Origin: Alphaproteobacteria bacterium 32-64-14
GTDB lineage: Bacteria; Pseudomonadota; Alphaproteobacteria; Caulobacterales; Hyphomonadaceae
DNA length: 64,000 nt
NCBI GenBank assembly: GCA_002280725.1
Contig: NCEM01000018.1
Location: 19,654-83,653 of the forward strand
Direction of reading: 5' to 3'
Shown: positions 62,831 to 64,000 of the stretch, one piece after another
Layout: every line of letters begins with the position of its first letter
Position numbering within the stretch: position 1 is the stretch's first letter
The notes under the pieces: generated by a model
The model's input: only the letters and a program-made list of their open reading frames with translations
What the model was told of the DNA's origin: nothing
The model's database searches: none
Translations under genes and position numbers: made by a program

Positions 62831-62853
62831 AGTACTTTGTAATAAAAAGTACT
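62831..62853. promoter_or_regulatory. perfect 23-bp dyad operator
   Basis: AGTACTTT, seven bases and AAAGTACT form a perfect 8+8 inverted repeat 17 bases upstream of the DUF2141 start, in an AT-rich island in otherwise GC-rich DNA. An 8-bp palindrome ATACGTAT follows at 62860. The layout is that of a repressor operator between divergent genes. The regulator is not encoded in the window as far as I can tell. Confidence 0.6.
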
Positions 62854-63001
62854 CTGTTGATACGTATACTTTGGCGAGGTGTAAAGCCCCCGCGCCGCCA
62901 AAATCTGCAGATGCTGTCCGGGCCTTGGATTCGGCGTATTCCCCGGCATGTTTCCGCCCAGACGGGGCTGCCTGCCGGGCTGCCCGCCGGAGTTGTCCCG
63001 C

Positions 63002-63799
63002 ATGCGTTCTGTCGTCCTGTCCGCGCTCGTCGCCGCCGCTCTTGCCGGCGCGCCCGCCGCCACGGCCCAGGAAGACGAAGGTCAGCGCCTCCAGAAATGC
63101 TACGACCGCATCGATCGCGATCCCGAAGGCGCCTACCAGGACGGGCTCACCTGGCTGTCGCTCGGCAATCGTCCCGCCGCACGTCACTGCACGGCCCTCG
63201 CCCTCATCGCGCTGGGCCAGGAAGCCGAAGGCGCTTCCCGCCTCGAAGAACTCGCCAACGCGCCCGACGCCGGCGGCATTGAAGAGCGCGGCGTCTATCT
63301 CGCGCAGTCGGGCAATGCCTGGCTGCTCGCCGGCATGCCGGCGGAAGCCATCGTCACGCTCACCAACGCGATGAAGCTGCGCCCCTCCGACTACGAACTC
63401 TACAAGGACCGCGCCCGCGCCCACGTGCTGCAAAAGAAGTGGGGCGACGCCGCGAAGGATCTCGACATGGCTATCACCATGGCCGCGGGCGATGCGGAGG
63501 CCCACCGCCTGCGCGGCCTGTCGCGCCTGAAGCTCAACCGTCTCTCCGATGCATGGGCCGATGTCGAAGCCGCAATGAAGCTCGCGCCAACCGACGTCAA
63601 AGTCCTCGTCCTCCGCGGCGACGTCCGCGAAGCCATGCGCCTGCAAGGCATCGAGGACCACCACGTGTCATCCCGGAAGCGCCCTTCGACGCCGCCTGCG
63701 GCGTCGCTCAGGGTAAACCGAGGCGCTGTCAGGGACCCACCGCGCCAGCGCGACAACCTCACCTTGGATCCCGGGCCTCGCTACGCTCGTCCGGGATGA
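63002..63799 (+). CDS. TPR-repeat secreted protein with repeat-derived C-terminus
   Basis: 265 residues from ATG 63002, set by the signal peptide (LSALVAAALAGAPAATAQ). Three to four TPR-like units follow, for example GNAWLLAGMPAEAIVTLTNA, MKLRPSDYELYKDRARAHVL and GDAAKDLDMAITMAAGDAEA. The domain ends at about residue 220 (MRLQGIEDHH). The last 45 residues are encoded by a palindromic intergenic repeat (63667-63800) and are basic and Pro-rich. The original stop seems to have been lost to the repeat. Its partner proteins are unknown. Confidence 0.85.
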   Translation: MRSVVLSALVAAALAGAPAATAQEDEGQRLQKCYDRIDRDPEGAYQDGLTWLSLGNRPAARHCTALALIALGQEAEGASRLEELANAPDAGGIEERGVYLAQSGNAWLLAGMPAEAIVTLTNAMKLRPSDYELYKDRARAHVLQKKWGDAAKDLDMAITMAAGDAEAHRLRGLSRLKLNRLSDAWADVEAAMKLAPTDVKVLVLRGDVREAMRLQGIEDHHVSSRKRPSTPPAASLRVNRGAVRDPPRQRDNLTLDPGPRYARPG

Positions 63800-63800
63800 C
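63667..63800. repeat. palindromic repeat with GTCATCCCGG ends
   Basis: A 134-bp element bounded by perfect ends GTCATCCCGG and CCGGGATGAC. Its interior (CTTCGACGCCGCCTGCGGCG, TCAGGGTAAACCG) resembles short intergenic palindromes common in alphaproteobacterial genomes. It lies across the 3' end of the TPR gene and supplies its stop. No transposase is inside, so any movement would be passive. Confidence 0.6.
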
Positions 63801-63840
63801 AACCGTTGGAAAGGCCTTTGGATGCGGAGTTTCTCAGAGG

Positions 63841-63869
63841 CCTCATGGTGAGCCTGTCGAACCACGAGG
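63841..63869. repeat. CCTCATGGT...ACCACGAGG palindrome
   Basis: A 29-base imperfect palindrome containing GTGAGCCTGTCGAACCACGA. I recognise this core as a very common dispersed intergenic repeat of alphaproteobacteria, usually found near gene ends. It follows the longer repeat after a 40-base gap. The remaining bases to 64000 hold no gene I can support. Confidence 0.55.
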
Positions 63870-64000
63870 CCGTGCCCCCTGACGCCAGATGCGGGGAAAC
63901 AGCCTTCCCCAATCCGTCGGAAAACTTCCCACCGCCTCCAGCAAAATCAAACACCAAGCCCGCAAACTCGTCGGATGCAGCCCTTTTGAATCAGCCGGGC

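Overview
The window is a piece of chromosome from a GC-rich alphaproteobacterium, most likely a dimorphic, flagellated member of Caulobacterales (Hyphomonadaceae or a close relative). The main evidence is the order fliQ-fliR-flhB-cckA, which as I recall it is also the order in Caulobacter. TTAA-type CtrA-like sites, large TonB-dependent receptors, a HisKA_2 sensor kinase and EcfG-like promoter sequences (GGAAC-N16-xxTT) support this. No rRNA, tRNA or CRISPR array was seen.

Bases 1-1830 are a graveyard of mobile DNA: remnants of an IS3 transposase, a ParB/methylase protein, an HNH-like protein, an XRE regulator, a tyrosine integrase broken by one base, and an IS6-type transposase. A PQQ-type sugar dehydrogenase lipoprotein (1988-3532) follows. 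Next is a tightly packed type IV secretion operon (3855-11711) with virB1-like, virB2, virB3, virB4, virB6, virB9, virB10 and virB11 genes. No virB5, virB7, virB8, coupling ATPase or relaxase is visible. A DUF1501/DUF1800 pair (11747-15069) and an exopolysaccharide/glycan cluster (15542-20557: three glycosyltransferases and a flippase) complete the accessory part. A second IS6 scrap lies near 20.85 kb, so 1.5-20.9 kb could be an old island between IS6 copies.

Bases 20926-28006 hold two large TonB-dependent receptors. One has a TPR-aspartyl/asparaginyl beta-hydroxylase gene directly downstream. Bases 28234-34974 form a four-gene operon of the transglutaminase / circularly permuted ATP-grasp / alpha-E / DUF2126 type, a predicted peptide-ligation and peptide-modification system. 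Its DUF2126 protein is split into two overlapping reading frames by a frameshift with missing codons.

Bases 35078-39764 carry a cytochrome c lipoprotein, a two-domain carboxymuconolactone-decarboxylase-like lipoprotein, a cysteine hydrolase, two acyltransferase-like proteins and a divergent LysR regulator. A hipBA toxin-antitoxin pair (39942-41440) sits behind four evenly spaced palindromic operators. A DegP-type protease precedes the flagellar export genes and cckA.

From 48541 the window is mostly housekeeping. pheST (PheS has an unusual N-terminal extension) is followed upstream by rplT and rpmI, which have a terminator-like structure in their leader. Then come a GlsB-type stress membrane protein, three tandem I78 peptidase-inhibitor-like proteins, a lipoprotein, and infC with a non-canonical ATC start. 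Two lipopolysaccharide-type glycosyltransferases, a hydrolase, a response regulator with a HisKA_2 kinase, an NAD-dependent epimerase-like protein, a DUF2141 protein behind a perfect 23-bp dyad, and a TPR protein whose C-terminus is encoded by a palindromic repeat end the window.
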